Shown: positions 53,578-63,975, numbered from the stretch's first letter. The stretch: 64,000 bases of DNA from Sphingobium sp. C100 (GCF_000508185.1 NZ_AYOY01000198.1:1-64000); one strand, 5' to 3'. Program-made: numbers and translations. Notes: generated by a model not told the origin, from the letters alone.

Positions 53578-55389
53578 ATGCTTTCATCCCAGAACGAGCA
53601 GACGCTCGACCTCTGGCCCATCGGCAATTGCCAGGCTTCCGCGCTGATCGACCGCGCGGGTCGTTTCATATGGGCCTGCGTCCCGCGGGTGGATGGCGAC
53701 CCCGTCTTTTCCGCGCTGCTCGACCATCAGGACTGGGATGATCCGCAAGCGCGCGGCTTCTGGGCGATCGAACTGGAAAATGTGGTCGCGGTCGAACAAC
53801 ATTATATCCGCAACACGCCGATCCTGGTCACGCGCCAGCGCGATGCGCAGGGCAATGCGATCGAAACCTATGATTTCTGCCCGCGCCATCGGCACAAGGG
53901 CCGCATGTACCGGCCGGTCGGCTTTGTCCGCATCGTGCGGCCGGTCGCCGGATCACCGCGCATCCGCGTCCGGTTGCGCCCGACGACGAGCTGGAACGCG
54001 GACGAAGTGCCGATCAGCTATGGCTCCAATCATATTCGCATGGTGCTGTCCTACATGGCGATGCGCGTGTCGACCAACGCCCCCATCGGCCTGATTTCGC
54101 AGGAAAGCTGGTTCCGGCTGGAAGCGGACATGCATTTCTTCATGGGGCCGGACGAAGGCTTTTCGGACGCGCTGCGCCCGGCGATCGAGCGGATGCTGGA
54201 CGACACCATTCACGAATGGCAGGTCTGGGTGCGCGGCCTCGCCATCCCGGCCGAATGGCAGGAAGCGGTGATCCGCTCGGCCATCACCCTCAAGCTTTGC
54301 CAGCATGAGGAAACCGGCGCGATCGTCGCCGCGCTCACCACCTCCATTCCCGAACATGCCGACAGCGGGCGGAACTGGGATTATCGCTACTGCTGGATTC
54401 GCGACGCCTATTATACCGTCGAAGCGCTCAACCGGCTGGGCGCGCTCGACGTTCTGGAAACCTATCTCGTCTATTTGCGCAACATCGTCGATGGCGCCAA
54501 GGGCGGGCATATCCAGCCGCTTTACGATGTCCGGGGCAATGCCACGCTGACCGAGTGGGAGCCGGACAGCCTGCCCGGCTATCGCGGCATGGGGCCGGTG
54601 CGCGTCGGCAATGCGGCCTATAATCAGATCCAGCATGACGCCTATGGCCAGATCGTGCTGTCGTCGGTGCAGGGCTTCATCGACCAGCGGTTGCTGCGCA
54701 TGGCGGGTCATACCGATTTCGAGGCGCTGGAAGCGGTGGGCGAACGGGCGTGGCAGGTCTATGACCAGCCCGACGCGGGGCTGTGGGAATTGCGCACCCG
54801 CGCCCATGTCCACAGCTATAGCGCGGTGATGTGCTGGGCCGCATGCGACCGGCTCGCCCATGCGGCCACCGCGCTTGGCCTCGACCTGCGCGCCGCTTAT
54901 TGGCAAAACCGCGCCGAGACCATGAAGGCCCGCATCCTGGAGGCCGCATGGCGCGTCGACAGCAACGCCATCTCCGCCAATTTCGAGGATGACGCGCGCG
55001 ACGCATCATTGCTGCAACTGCTGGACCTGCGTTTCCTGACGGCGGACGATCCGAAGTTCACCGGCACGCTCGCCGCGCTCGAAGCCGACCTGCGACGTGG
55101 TAATGACATGCTGCGCTACAGCACCCCCGATGATTTCGGTGAGCCGGTCACCGCATTCAACGTCTGCACCTTCTGGCTGATCGAAGCGCTGCACCGCACC
55201 GGCCGTTCGGAGGAGGCGCGCGCACTGTTCGAGGAGATGCTGTCGCGTCGCACCGCCGCGGGCCTGCTATCGGAGGATATCGACCCCGCGACCGGGGAAT
55301 TGTGGGGAAACTATCCCCAGACCTACTCGTTGGTCGGCATCATCAACTGCGCCGTCTTGTTGAGCAAACCATGGAGCGCCATGCGATGA
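53578..55389 (+). CDS. Glycoside hydrolase family 15 protein
   Basis: This 603-aa (alpha/alpha)6-barrel protein of the glucoamylase/trehalase family has GRNWDYRYCWIRDAYYTVEAL and LTEWEPDSLPGYRGMGPVRVGNAA with a catalytic Glu, and the C-terminal catalytic base Glu in NVCTFWLIEAL. GH15 includes trehalases, so the position between otsB and otsA suggests trehalose or malto-oligosaccharide cleavage. Its stop overlaps the otsA start (ATGA). It starts 64 bp after otsB. Confidence 0.94.
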   Translation: MLSSQNEQTLDLWPIGNCQASALIDRAGRFIWACVPRVDGDPVFSALLDHQDWDDPQARGFWAIELENVVAVEQHYIRNTPILVTRQRDAQGNAIETYDFCPRHRHKGRMYRPVGFVRIVRPVAGSPRIRVRLRPTTSWNADEVPISYGSNHIRMVLSYMAMRVSTNAPIGLISQESWFRLEADMHFFMGPDEGFSDALRPAIERMLDDTIHEWQVWVRGLAIPAEWQEAVIRSAITLKLCQHEETGAIVAALTTSIPEHADSGRNWDYRYCWIRDAYYTVEALNRLGALDVLETYLVYLRNIVDGAKGGHIQPLYDVRGNATLTEWEPDSLPGYRGMGPVRVGNAAYNQIQHDAYGQIVLSSVQGFIDQRLLRMAGHTDFEALEAVGERAWQVYDQPDAGLWELRTRAHVHSYSAVMCWAACDRLAHAATALGLDLRAAYWQNRAETMKARILEAAWRVDSNAISANFEDDARDASLLQLLDLRFLTADDPKFTGTLAALEADLRRGNDMLRYSTPDDFGEPVTAFNVCTFWLIEALHRTGRSEEARALFEEMLSRRTAAGLLSEDIDPATGELWGNYPQTYSLVGIINCAVLLSKPWSAMR

Positions 55390-56792
55390 GCCGCCTGATC
55401 ATCATATCCAACCGGGTCAGCCGGCCCAGCAAGTCCGGCGCGCAGGGCGGGCTGGCCGTCGCCTTGTCACAGGCACTGCGTGAAAGCCGTGGCATCTGGG
55501 TCGGCTGGTCCGGCGAGACCACCGACAATTTCACCGGCCATATAGGCTTTAGCGAATTTGACGGCGTCAAGACGGCCACGATCGACCTGGAAGAACAGGA
55601 TGTCGACGAATATTATAATGGCTATGCGAACAAGACGCTCTGGCCGCTGTTCCATTTCCGCATCGACCTGGCCGAATATGCCCGCGATTTCGAGGGTGGC
55701 TACAACCGCGTCAACAAGCGTTTCGCGGAAACCACCAGTCCTCTGATCGAGCCTGACGACATCATCTGGGTCCATGACTATCACATGATCCCGCTGGGCG
55801 AGATGCTGCGCGACCGGGGTCTCAAGAACCGGATGGGCTTTTTCCTGCATATCCCCTGGCCGCCGACCCGCTTGCTGGTGTCGCTGCCCCATCATACCAA
55901 ATTGGTCAGTTCGCTGTTCGCCTATGATGTGGTCGGCTTTCATACCGAAGAATGGCTCGAATCCTTCCGCCACTATGTGGAAAAGGAAATGGGGGGGACG
56001 GTCGACGGCGATTTCGTCACCGTGGGCGACCGCACGATCCAGGCCATTGCCTGCCCGATCGGCATCAGCGCGCAGGAATTCGCCGACGCCGCCGTGAGCG
56101 ATGCGGCAACGGGCATGTATGCGCAGGTCCGCGCATCCTTGCAGGACCGGTCGCTGATCATCGGCGTCGACCGGCTCGATTACAGCAAGGGGCTGGAAGA
56201 GCGGTTCAACGGCTATGCCCGGTTCCTGAAAGATCATCCCGAACATCATCGCAAGGTCGTGCTGACCCAGATCGCGCCGCCTTCGCGCGGCGAAGTGGAA
56301 AGCTATCAGCAGATCCGCGCCACGCTGGACTCGCTCGCGGGCCGGATCAACGGCGAATATAGCGATGTCGACTGGACGCCGATCCGCTACGTCAACCAGG
56401 GCTATCCGCGCGACAAGCTTGCCGGCATCTATCGGTCCGCCCGGATCGGGCTGGTGACGCCGCTGCGCGACGGCATGAACCTGGTCGCCAAGGAATATGT
56501 CGCGGCGCAAGACCCCGAAGATCCCGGCGTGCTGGTTCTCTCACGCTTTGCCGGCGCCGCGATCCAGTTGCGTGACGCGCTGCTGATCAATCCCTACAGC
56601 ACGGAAGAAATGTCCGATGCGATCAAACGGGCGCTGGCGATGCCGCTGGACGAGCGCAAGCGGCGCTGGCGTGCGATGATGGACAGCGTCGAGCAGCAGG
56701 ATATCAGTTGGTGGCGCGAAGCCTTCACCAGCCGGCTGATGGCGGTCGATCATGCCGGGCAAGCCGTCCCCGCGGAACCCGACGCCGGTTGA
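55386..56792 (+). CDS. otsA: Alpha,alpha-trehalose-phosphate synthase
   Basis: This 468-aa GT20 enzyme makes trehalose-6-phosphate from UDP-glucose and glucose-6-phosphate. Visible motifs are [21 protein letters not shown] at the N-terminus, [41 protein letters not shown] and [13 protein letters not shown] 55386 overlaps the GH15 stop as ATGA. It is the third gene of the trehalose cluster and is followed by a small membrane peptide. Confidence 0.95.
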   Translation: MSRLIIISNRVSRPSKSGAQGGLAVALSQALRESRGIWVGWSGETTDNFTGHIGFSEFDGVKTATIDLEEQDVDEYYNGYANKTLWPLFHFRIDLAEYARDFEGGYNRVNKRFAETTSPLIEPDDIIWVHDYHMIPLGEMLRDRGLKNRMGFFLHIPWPPTRLLVSLPHHTKLVSSLFAYDVVGFHTEEWLESFRHYVEKEMGGTVDGDFVTVGDRTIQAIACPIGISAQEFADAAVSDAATGMYAQVRASLQDRSLIIGVDRLDYSKGLEERFNGYARFLKDHPEHHRKVVLTQIAPPSRGEVESYQQIRATLDSLAGRINGEYSDVDWTPIRYVNQGYPRDKLAGIYRSARIGLVTPLRDGMNLVAKEYVAAQDPEDPGVLVLSRFAGAAIQLRDALLINPYSTEEMSDAIKRALAMPLDERKRRWRAMMDSVEQQDISWWREAFTSRLMAVDHAGQAVPAEPDAG

Positions 56793-56823
56793 GCCGAACC
56801 TCCTCCCTCGCTAGGGACCAGGG

Positions 56824-56958
56824 ATGCATATGGACGACGAGAGCGAAGCGCGCGGCCTGTGGACCGCCATCCAGGCGCGATCGGGCGTCATCATCGCCAC
56901 GGTCGGCCTGATCGCATGGCTGGCGCTGCTCTGGTTCATGTTCGGTGACGTGCTGTAA
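56824..56958 (+). CDS. 44-aa single-TM membrane peptide
   Basis: A short acidic/polar N-terminus (MHMDDESEARGLW) is followed by a hydrophobic helix of about 20 residues (GVIIATVGLIAWLALLWFMF) and the tail GDVL. AGGGA (56813-56817) is 6 nt before the ATG; a second ATG at 56830 is also possible. It lies 31 bp after otsA on the same strand. No known family is recognised. Confidence 0.6.
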   Translation: MHMDDESEARGLWTAIQARSGVIIATVGLIAWLALLWFMFGDVL

Positions 56959-57105
56959 GCGCGGCGGCGCAACTGCCCTCCCCCGCCAATTGCACCGGGG
57001 GGCAGTTTGCTTTATGGGCCTGCCGGAGCAGCCCCGGCACCCGCTGATCCTTTCCGATTCGCGTTTGCCGGGGCGAATTGTTTTTGGAAAAAGTCAGGAA
57101 CGCGC

Positions 57106-57888
57106 ATGGCCCGTCGCCGCCAGATTTACGAAGGCAAGGCAAAGATCCTCTACGAAGGCCCCGAACCGGGCACGATCATCCAGTATTTCAAGGATGACGC
57201 CACCGCCTTCAATGCGCAGAAGAAGGGCACGATTTCGGGCAAGGGCGTACTCAACAACCGCATTTCCGAGCATATCTTCACCCTGCTGGGCCAGATCGGC
57301 GTGCCGACCCACTTCATCCGTCGGCTGAACATGCGCGAACAGCTTGTCCGGCAGGTGGAAATCGTGCCGATCGAAGTCGTCGTGCGCAACGTCGCGGCCG
57401 GATCTCTGAGCAAGAAGCTGGGGATCGAGGAAGGCACGCAACTGCCCCGCACCCTGATCGAATATTGCTACAAGGATGACGCGCTGGGCGATCCGCTCGT
57501 GTCGGATGAGCATATTGCCTGCTTCGGCTGGGCGACCCAGGACGAGATGCACGACATTGCCGACATGGCGATCCGCATCAACGATTTCCTGTGCGGCCTC
57601 TTCGCCGGCATCGGCATTCGCCTGATCGACTTCAAGCTGGAATTCGGGCGCCTGTATGACGGCGAATATAGCCGCATCATCCTGGCCGACGAGATCAGCC
57701 CGGACGGTTGCCGCCTGTGGGACGCCGCCACCAACGAGAAGTTGGACAAGGACCGGTTCCGCCGCGACCTGGGCGGCGAAGTCGAAGCCTATCAGGAAGT
57801 TGCGCGCCGCCTGGGCCTGCTGCCCGAAGGGCTGGACACCACCGTCCTCGACCTCGACACCCATCGCAAGAAGCGCGAGAAGGAATAA
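57106..57888 (+). CDS. purC: SAICAR synthase
   Basis: This 260-aa enzyme of purine synthesis joins CAIR and aspartate with ATP to SAICAR. The N-terminal [15 protein letters not shown] with the phosphate-binding loop, [20 protein letters not shown] and [14 protein letters not shown] are all present. ATG 57106 follows AGGAA. A hairpin terminator follows; purine genes purS, purQ and purL are not in the window. Confidence 0.96.
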   Translation: MARRRQIYEGKAKILYEGPEPGTIIQYFKDDATAFNAQKKGTISGKGVLNNRISEHIFTLLGQIGVPTHFIRRLNMREQLVRQVEIVPIEVVVRNVAAGSLSKKLGIEEGTQLPRTLIEYCYKDDALGDPLVSDEHIACFGWATQDEMHDIADMAIRINDFLCGLFAGIGIRLIDFKLEFGRLYDGEYSRIILADEISPDGCRLWDAATNEKLDKDRFRRDLGGEVEAYQEVARRLGLLPEGLDTTVLDLDTHRKKREKE

Positions 57889-57893
57889 GCGTC

Positions 57894-57920
57894 AAAGGCC
57901 GGCCATTGCGCCGGCCTTTT
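57894..57920 (+). terminator. Terminator after purC
   Basis: AAAGGCCGGC (57894-57903) pairs with GCCGGCCTTT (57910-57919) around a 6-nt loop, with T at 57917-57920. It lies 6 bp past the purC stop. Confidence 0.9.
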
Positions 57921-57940
57921 CGTTTCCGCTTCGAAAGCGG

Positions 57941-58693
57941 TCACGCCAACAGCGCGTCGGCCATCAGCTTGAGGCCAAGCAGGATCATCAACAGATAGAT
58001 CAGCGTGTAGAAGCGCGCCGGATCAACCCGCCGCACCAGCGCCACGCCGGCGAAAGTCGAAAGAATCGCGACCGGCGCCAGCATCGCGGTCGCGGTCAGA
58101 TTGGCAGCGGTGAACTGCCCCAGCGCGGCATAGGCCGGCACCTTCATCCAGTTCATCACGGCAAAGGCCAGAGCGGTGGTCCCGACCAGCATGTCGCGCG
58201 ACAGCCTTTTGGGCAGCACCCACATCTGGAACGGGGGTGATCCGGCGTGCGCGATCTGGCTGGTGAAGCCGCTGGCGATGCCGAAGAGGAAACCGACCCA
58301 ACCGGGCGAATCGGACGGGAGCGTGATCGCATTGCCCCGCTCCACCCACAGGCGCTGGAGGCCGAACAGCACCGAGATTGCGCCCAGCACGCCCAGCACC
58401 GCCACTTCCGAAACCTGCGCCGCGAACAGCCAGCCCAGGCCGATGCCCACCGCCGCGCCGGGCAGCATCACCTTCAATATGCCGCCGTCCCAACTGCGAC
58501 GATAGGCCCAGACGCTGACGGCGTCCTGAAGGATCAGGATCGGCAACAGGATCGCCGCGCCGCGCACCGGATCGACCCCCAGCGCCATGATCGGCATGGC
58601 GAGCGCACCGACGCCGGCGAACCCGCCCTTGGCAAGACCGGAGATGATGACGGCGACGATGGCGCAGACGAAATAGAGGATGTCCGGGTTCAT
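57941..58693 (-). CDS. TauE/SafE-family sulfite exporter-like permease
   Basis: This 250-aa inner-membrane protein has about eight TM helices with the family pattern of Gly/Pro-rich repeats (GLAKGGFAGVGALAMPIMALG, GFLFGIASGFTSQIAHAGSPPFQMW). It may export sulfite, sulfoacetate or other small organosulfur anions. It is convergent with purC and upstream of phaZ on the same strand, with no evident link to either. Confidence 0.88.
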   Translation of the reverse strand: MNPDILYFVCAIVAVIISGLAKGGFAGVGALAMPIMALGVDPVRGAAILLPILILQDAVSVWAYRRSWDGGILKVMLPGAAVGIGLGWLFAAQVSEVAVLGVLGAISVLFGLQRLWVERGNAITLPSDSPGWVGFLFGIASGFTSQIAHAGSPPFQMWVLPKRLSRDMLVGTTALAFAVMNWMKVPAYAALGQFTAANLTATAMLAPVAILSTFAGVALVRRVDPARFYTLIYLLMILLGLKLMADALLA

Positions 58694-58786
58694 ATCGCCC
58701 GCTTAGAATGCGCGCACGCCCATGAAAATGGCCGATGGATCAAGCAAGGCCCCATGACCATGCGTCGATGCCCTGGGGCAAAAGCC

Positions 58787-60010
58787 TCAGTTCATCGCCA
58801 GGATCATGTTCCGCACCTGCGGATAGACCTGCTTTTCCCATTTGCTGCCGGAAAAGACGCCATAATGGCCGACGCCCGGCTGGAGATGATGACGCTTGAG
58901 ATGCGGGCGAAGACCAGTGCACAGCGCGTGGGCTGCGGATGTCTGTCCAACGGCGCATACATCGTCCCGTTCGCCCTCGACCGTAAGCAGCGCAGTCTTG
59001 TGAATGGCGCCGGGATTGATCTTGCGGCCGCGCACGGTGAGTTCGCCCTTGGACAAAAGTGTGCGCTGGAACACCATGTCGACGGTTTCGAGGTAGAATT
59101 CCTTGGTCAAATCCAGAACCGCGAAATATTCCTCGTAGAATGTCTTGATCTTGTCCGCCTCGACCGACTTGCCATCGGCCAAAAGCTGGTAAAGTTCGCG
59201 ATGCTGGGCGCTATGGCGTTCCATATTCATCGACATGAAGGCGGAAAGCTGGAGAAAGCCGGGATAAACTTCTCGACCGCCGCCGACGTAGCGGAACGGG
59301 ACGACGGAGATCAGATTTTCCTCGAACCACTTGATCGGCTTTTCATTGGCAAGGTCATTGACCGCCGTGGGGGCGGCATTGGGATCGATCGGCCCGCCCA
59401 TCAGCGTCATCGACCGGGGCGTCGCCTTGTCCTGATCCTCCGACATGAGCGCGACCGCCGCCATGGCAGGAACGCAGGGCTGGCACACCGACACCAGATG
59501 CGCGCCTTCCCCCAGTTCCTGGAGAAAGCGGATCACATAGTCGACATAGTCGTCAAAGCCGAAGCGGCCAGCCGACAGCGGCACGTCGCGCGCATTTTTC
59601 CAGTCAGTGATGTAGACATCATGATCGCGCAGCAATGTTGCAACCGTGCTGCGCAACAAGGTCGAGAAATGCCCCGACATCGGCGCCACTACCAGCACGC
59701 GCGGCTGCTCTACCTCGACTTCGTCCTTGGCGAAATGGAGCAGGTCTCCGAAAGGCAGGTCGAGCGCGATTTCCTCACGCACGGCAACTTCCGCATTGCC
59801 GCTCTGAACCGTGCGAATGTCGTAGGCGGGACGCTTGTGCGTGAGTTTCGCGCCCTGGAACACATCCATCAGCGCGAACATGCGGCGCGGCATCGCCCAC
59901 TCGGCCATCGGACCCATCCGGTCGCGCATACCAAGCGCCCATTGCGCGCCCAATCGCGCCGGCGCCAGCATGTCATTCCAGGCCTGATAACCACTGTAGA
60001 GCATCCGCAT
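58787..60010 (-). CDS. phaZ: Intracellular polyhydroxyalkanoate depolymerase
   Basis: This 407-aa alpha/beta hydrolase mobilises intracellular PHB. Instead of a serine lipase box, it has a Cys in HLVSVCQPCVP (probable nucleophile C176, as in PhaZa1-type enzymes), with an Asp/His pair further on (VEGERDDVCAVGQ, GVGHYGVFSG). Family length is about 400-420 aa. PHA synthase is not in the window. It is divergent from the GST gene. Confidence 0.94.
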   Translation of the reverse strand: MRMLYSGYQAWNDMLAPARLGAQWALGMRDRMGPMAEWAMPRRMFALMDVFQGAKLTHKRPAYDIRTVQSGNAEVAVREEIALDLPFGDLLHFAKDEVEVEQPRVLVVAPMSGHFSTLLRSTVATLLRDHDVYITDWKNARDVPLSAGRFGFDDYVDYVIRFLQELGEGAHLVSVCQPCVPAMAAVALMSEDQDKATPRSMTLMGGPIDPNAAPTAVNDLANEKPIKWFEENLISVVPFRYVGGGREVYPGFLQLSAFMSMNMERHSAQHRELYQLLADGKSVEADKIKTFYEEYFAVLDLTKEFYLETVDMVFQRTLLSKGELTVRGRKINPGAIHKTALLTVEGERDDVCAVGQTSAAHALCTGLRPHLKRHHLQPGVGHYGVFSGSKWEKQVYPQVRNMILAMN

Positions 60011-60139
60011 AATCGAAAACGTGCCTTATACTGATCCTGTCAACCGAATCGGTTCTTTGATGAAACGCTATACAGGCATTTTGTGTTGCGCCGCATCATC
60101 ATAAATGTGAGTTAAGAAGTTATCGCGGGAGGGAACGCC

Positions 60140-60796
60140 ATGGTCGATGCACAACTCACTCTTTCCAGCAGAAATTATTCCTCCTGGTCGCTGCGCGGCT
60201 GGCTGTTGTGCCGACTCGCCGGTCTGCGGGTCACCGAAAAGATGATCGCGCTCGACGATCCCGGCAATCGGGCGGAGCTGCTGCTCCTGTCCCCCTCCGT
60301 TCTGGTCCCGCGCCTGACGCATGAGCGGGCGAGCGTGTGGGACACGCTGGCCATCGCCGAATATCTTCACGAGCTCTATCCGGCGGCAGGCATGTATCCA
60401 GCCGACCGGATCGCCCGTGCGCACTGCCGGTCGGTGTCGGGCGAAATCCATTCAGGCTTCACCAATTTGCGCTCGGCGCTGCCGATGAACCTGAAGGTGC
60501 GGCATGATCGCTTCCCGATATTCCCCGGCGCCAAGCCCGACATAGAGCGGGTTGAAACCATCTGGGCCGAATGTCTGGACAGCTATGGCGGTCCCTGGTT
60601 GTTCGGCCCGGCGCCGACGGTGGCCGATGCCATGTTCGCGCCGGTGGTCCAGCGGTTTCTGACCTATGCCGTACCCGTGTCGCCGACATCCGCAGCCTAT
60701 TGCGGCACGGTCAACAGTTGGTCGCTGATGCGCGAATGGATTGACGCCGCGCGCATCGAACCTGACGAGATGATCGAGTTGGAAACCGAATTCTAA
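60140..60796 (+). CDS. Glutathione S-transferase family protein
   Basis: This 218-aa GST has an N-terminal thioredoxin-like domain with the conserved Ser in SSRNYSSWSLRGWLL (catalytic region) and VPRLTH before the cis-Pro position, and a helical C-terminal domain. It may detoxify electrophiles or act as maleylacetoacetate isomerase-like; the substrate is unknown. It is 40 bp upstream of the M28 gene. Confidence 0.88.
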   Translation: MVDAQLTLSSRNYSSWSLRGWLLCRLAGLRVTEKMIALDDPGNRAELLLLSPSVLVPRLTHERASVWDTLAIAEYLHELYPAAGMYPADRIARAHCRSVSGEIHSGFTNLRSALPMNLKVRHDRFPIFPGAKPDIERVETIWAECLDSYGGPWLFGPAPTVADAMFAPVVQRFLTYAVPVSPTSAAYCGTVNSWSLMREWIDAARIEPDEMIELETEF

Positions 60797-60835
60797 AGGC
60801 CTTTCCCCCGCGGGATGCGGTGGTTAAGCAGGGGC

Positions 60836-62503
60836 ATGACTGTTCGCACCCTTGCCCTGGCCCTTGGCCTCACCGTCGCTCCTTTCCTCTTTCCCCTGGC
60901 CGTTCAGGGCCAGACCGTCCCGCCAGACCGGCTGGAATCATCGGCCCGCACGCTTGCGTCCGACCTGTTCGAGGGCCGCGCGCCCGGCACCGTGGGGGAG
61001 CAACGGACGATCGGCTATCTGGTCGGGCGGTTCGAAGCGTTGGGCCTGGAACCGGGCGGGCCGGATCGCCAGTGGGTGCAGACGGTGCCGCTGCTCCATA
61101 CCCGGCTGGGCGAAGCCGAAAAGCTGGAAGTGGCCGAGAACGGCGCGACAACGCCATGGACGTTCGGCAAGCAAATCTATGTTTCCACCCTTCAGCCCAG
61201 CGATCATGTCGCGATCGACAAGGCGCCATTGGTGTTCGTCGGCTATGGCGTATCCGCGCCGGAGCGAAAATGGGACGATTTCAAGGGCGTGGACCTGAAG
61301 GGCAAGATCGCCGTCTTCCTGGTGAACGACCCGGATTTCGAGGCGGTCGGGGGTGAGGATGCGGTCGGCAAGTTCGGCGGGCGGACCATGACCTATTATG
61401 GCCGCTGGACATATAAGTTCGAGGAGGCGGCGCGGCGCGGCGCGATCGGCGCGCTGATCGTGCACGACACGCCGGGCGCGGGCTATGGCTGGAATGTCGT
61501 GGTCAGTCCGGGCGGGGAAAATTACGATCTGGTCCGCCCGGCCGACAAATTGACCAGCCTGCAAATGCAGGGCTGGATCGAGGGCGATGCGGCCAAGGCG
61601 CTGTTCGCCGGCGCTGGCCTCGACCTCGCCGCGCTGCGCAAGCAGGCGCGGTCGGCTCGGTTCAAGCCGGTGGAACTGAAGGGCGCGACCTTCTCGGCCG
61701 CCTTCCCGGTCCGCCAGGAAGTGGTCCGGAGCGCCAATGTCCTCGCCCGCATCCCCGGCGCGAAGCGACCGGATGAAACGGTGATGTATGGCGCGCATTG
61801 GGACGCCTATGGCGAAGGCAAGCCCGATGCCCAGGGCCGCATCTATCGGGCCGGCGCGAATGACGACGCGCTGGGCATCGCCGCCATGTTCGAGATCGCC
61901 CGCGCGATGAAGGCCGGCCCCGCGCCCGACCGTTCGGTGCTGTTCGCCGCATGGACCGCCGAAGAACGTGGGCTGCTCGGGTCCGAACATTATGCGCTGA
62001 ACCCGATCTGGCCGCTCGACAAGACCGTCGCCAACCTGACCATCGACATCATGCAGACCGCGGGCAAGGCGAAGGACGTGATCTTGGTCGGGAAGGGGCA
62101 GAATGAGTTGGAGGACGATCTCGCACGCTTTGCTGCGCAACAAGGCCGCGTGGTGACGCAGGAAAGCCTGCCTGAACGCGGGCTATTCTACCGCGCCGAT
62201 CATTTCTCCATGGCGAAACGCGGCGTGCCGGTGCTGTTGATGATGGGCATTGCCGGCGCGTCGGACCTGGTCGACGGCGGCCGCGCGGCGGGGCAGGCCT
62301 GGGTCGATGCCTATACCGGCAATTGCTATCATCAGGCCTGTGACGCGGTCGGGCCGGAGTGGGATCTGGAGGGCGCGGCGCAGGATGTCGACCTGATGCT
62401 GCACATCGGCCGCGATCTGGCGACCTCGACGCGCTGGCCCGAATGGAAGCCGGGATCGGAGTTCAAGGCGCTTCGCGACACCAGCAAGGCGGCGAGGGAG
62501 TAG
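60836..62503 (+). CDS. M28-family zinc aminopeptidase
   Basis: This 555-aa secreted peptidase has a signal peptide (TVRTLALALGLTVAPFLFPLAVQG), a PA-domain insertion and the M28 zinc ligands: AHWDAYGE (His), GANDDALG (Asp), AEERGLLGSE (Glu/Glu) and a distal His/Asp set. It probably removes N-terminal amino acids in the periplasm. ATG 60836 with AGGGG upstream is preferred over ATG 60815. Confidence 0.92.
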   Translation: MTVRTLALALGLTVAPFLFPLAVQGQTVPPDRLESSARTLASDLFEGRAPGTVGEQRTIGYLVGRFEALGLEPGGPDRQWVQTVPLLHTRLGEAEKLEVAENGATTPWTFGKQIYVSTLQPSDHVAIDKAPLVFVGYGVSAPERKWDDFKGVDLKGKIAVFLVNDPDFEAVGGEDAVGKFGGRTMTYYGRWTYKFEEAARRGAIGALIVHDTPGAGYGWNVVVSPGGENYDLVRPADKLTSLQMQGWIEGDAAKALFAGAGLDLAALRKQARSARFKPVELKGATFSAAFPVRQEVVRSANVLARIPGAKRPDETVMYGAHWDAYGEGKPDAQGRIYRAGANDDALGIAAMFEIARAMKAGPAPDRSVLFAAWTAEERGLLGSEHYALNPIWPLDKTVANLTIDIMQTAGKAKDVILVGKGQNELEDDLARFAAQQGRVVTQESLPERGLFYRADHFSMAKRGVPVLLMMGIAGASDLVDGGRAAGQAWVDAYTGNCYHQACDAVGPEWDLEGAAQDVDLMLHIGRDLATSTRWPEWKPGSEFKALRDTSKAARE

Positions 62504-62534
62504 GCCGCCTTCCCGTCAGGAGGAGGGATGCGAT

Positions 62535-63893
62535 TCAGCTCAGCCTGTAAAGCGCGCTGCCATGGGGCGGCAGGGTTGCGGCCACCCGCGCCGCCTGCCG
62601 CCCCAGCGCCCTGCCCGCCCACAGGTCGCGCACCGTCACCGGGCCGTTGACGCCGAGGTCGCGCAGGTCGATCCCGACATCGCGCGGCTTGGCGCTGGTG
62701 TTGAACAGCGCGAGGTAGCGGTCCGCGCTCCCCTCCGCGATGGCCGACCAGATGCGGGCGCCATCCTCCATAAAGTGGGGGCAGTTGCCGCTGCTCGCCT
62801 GATTGACCGCAATCACCTCCCGATTGGTGAGCAGCGCGAGCGTCGCGGCATCCAGATGGCGCAAATCGCCGCCCATGATGAGCGGTGAGCGGGCGATGGC
62901 CCAGAGCGTCATCAGCGTGCGCTGTTCGTCGGGGGTGAAGCGCGTGTCGCGTTCGCCGAGCGCCAGCCGGCCGAGGGGGAGCATGTCGGCGTCGGGCCAA
63001 CTGCCGGGGCCACGATAGGGCGTCCAATTCTCCAGCCGGGTGAACTGCGCCTCCAGCATTGGCCAGTCATCCCAGAAATCGTCCGAGATGCGCCACATCT
63101 GTGCATAACGACGCACATGATCGCCGCGTATCACGGGCGTTTCGCCGGGCGAGAGGCTCAGGATGATGGGGCGGCCGGTCGCCGCAATCGCCTTGTGCGC
63201 GGCCTCTATTTCCGGTGCGTGGGCGTCATAGGGGCGGCTCATATCGTCCATCTTGACGAAATCGACGCCCCAGTCGGCATAAAGGCGGAAGATGCTGTCA
63301 TAATAGGCCTGCGCGCCCGGTTTCGCCATGTCCACGCCATACATGTCGGGGTTCCAGGAGCAGATGTTGGAACGGTCGGCGATGTCGGCGGCGCGCACAT
63401 CGGTGCCCAGCACCGGCAGGTTCCGATCGACCGCGGCGCGCGGGATGCCGCGCATGACATGGATGCCGAATTTGAGGCCCAGTGCATGGACCGCCTGCGC
63501 CAAAGGGGCGAAGCCCCTGCCCTGCGCGCTCGACGGGAAGCGATTGGGCGCCGGGATCATCCGGCCATAGGCGTCCATCGCGGGATTGGGCTTGGCGTTG
63601 TAGGTGTAGCTCGATGCCTCCGGCTCATACCATTGGATGTCGACGGTCAGGATGTCGTAGCCGAAGGGCAGCAGCTTGTCCGCCATGATCGCCGCAATCT
63701 CGCGCGTCTGCGCTTCGGTGATGGTGGTGGCGAAGCTGTTCCAGCTGTTCCAGCCCATTGGTGGCCGGGGCGCGAGCATGTTGCCCTGCCCGCTACTGGT
63801 TTCTCCCGCGCGCGCCACGCCAGCGGCCGCGATCCCCGCCATACCTGCGCCGAGAACGGCGCGGCGACTGGCCTCCAGATTCATCCTCTTCAT
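62535..63893 (-). CDS. Family 27 glycoside hydrolase (alpha-galactosidase)
   Basis: This 452-aa (beta/alpha)8 alpha-galactosidase/alpha-N-acetylgalactosaminidase-like enzyme has APRPPMGWNSWNSF at the start of the barrel, DFVKMDDM with the nucleophile Asp, and WRISDDFWDDW with the acid/base Asp. The signal peptide has a Tat-like pair (SRRAVLGAGMAG). A C-terminal beta domain ends in GSALYRLS. It faces the M28 gene convergently. Confidence 0.92.
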   Translation of the reverse strand: MKRMNLEASRRAVLGAGMAGIAAAGVARAGETSSGQGNMLAPRPPMGWNSWNSFATTITEAQTREIAAIMADKLLPFGYDILTVDIQWYEPEASSYTYNAKPNPAMDAYGRMIPAPNRFPSSAQGRGFAPLAQAVHALGLKFGIHVMRGIPRAAVDRNLPVLGTDVRAADIADRSNICSWNPDMYGVDMAKPGAQAYYDSIFRLYADWGVDFVKMDDMSRPYDAHAPEIEAAHKAIAATGRPIILSLSPGETPVIRGDHVRRYAQMWRISDDFWDDWPMLEAQFTRLENWTPYRGPGSWPDADMLPLGRLALGERDTRFTPDEQRTLMTLWAIARSPLIMGGDLRHLDAATLALLTNREVIAVNQASSGNCPHFMEDGARIWSAIAEGSADRYLALFNTSAKPRDVGIDLRDLGVNGPVTVRDLWAGRALGRQAARVAATLPPHGSALYRLS

Positions 63894-63975
63894 TTGTAGG
63901 AGTAAACCGCAGCAGCCGCATCAGATCAAGCGGTAACGGCTTGGCGCGGTGCTGCGCACATGATTTAACCCGATC

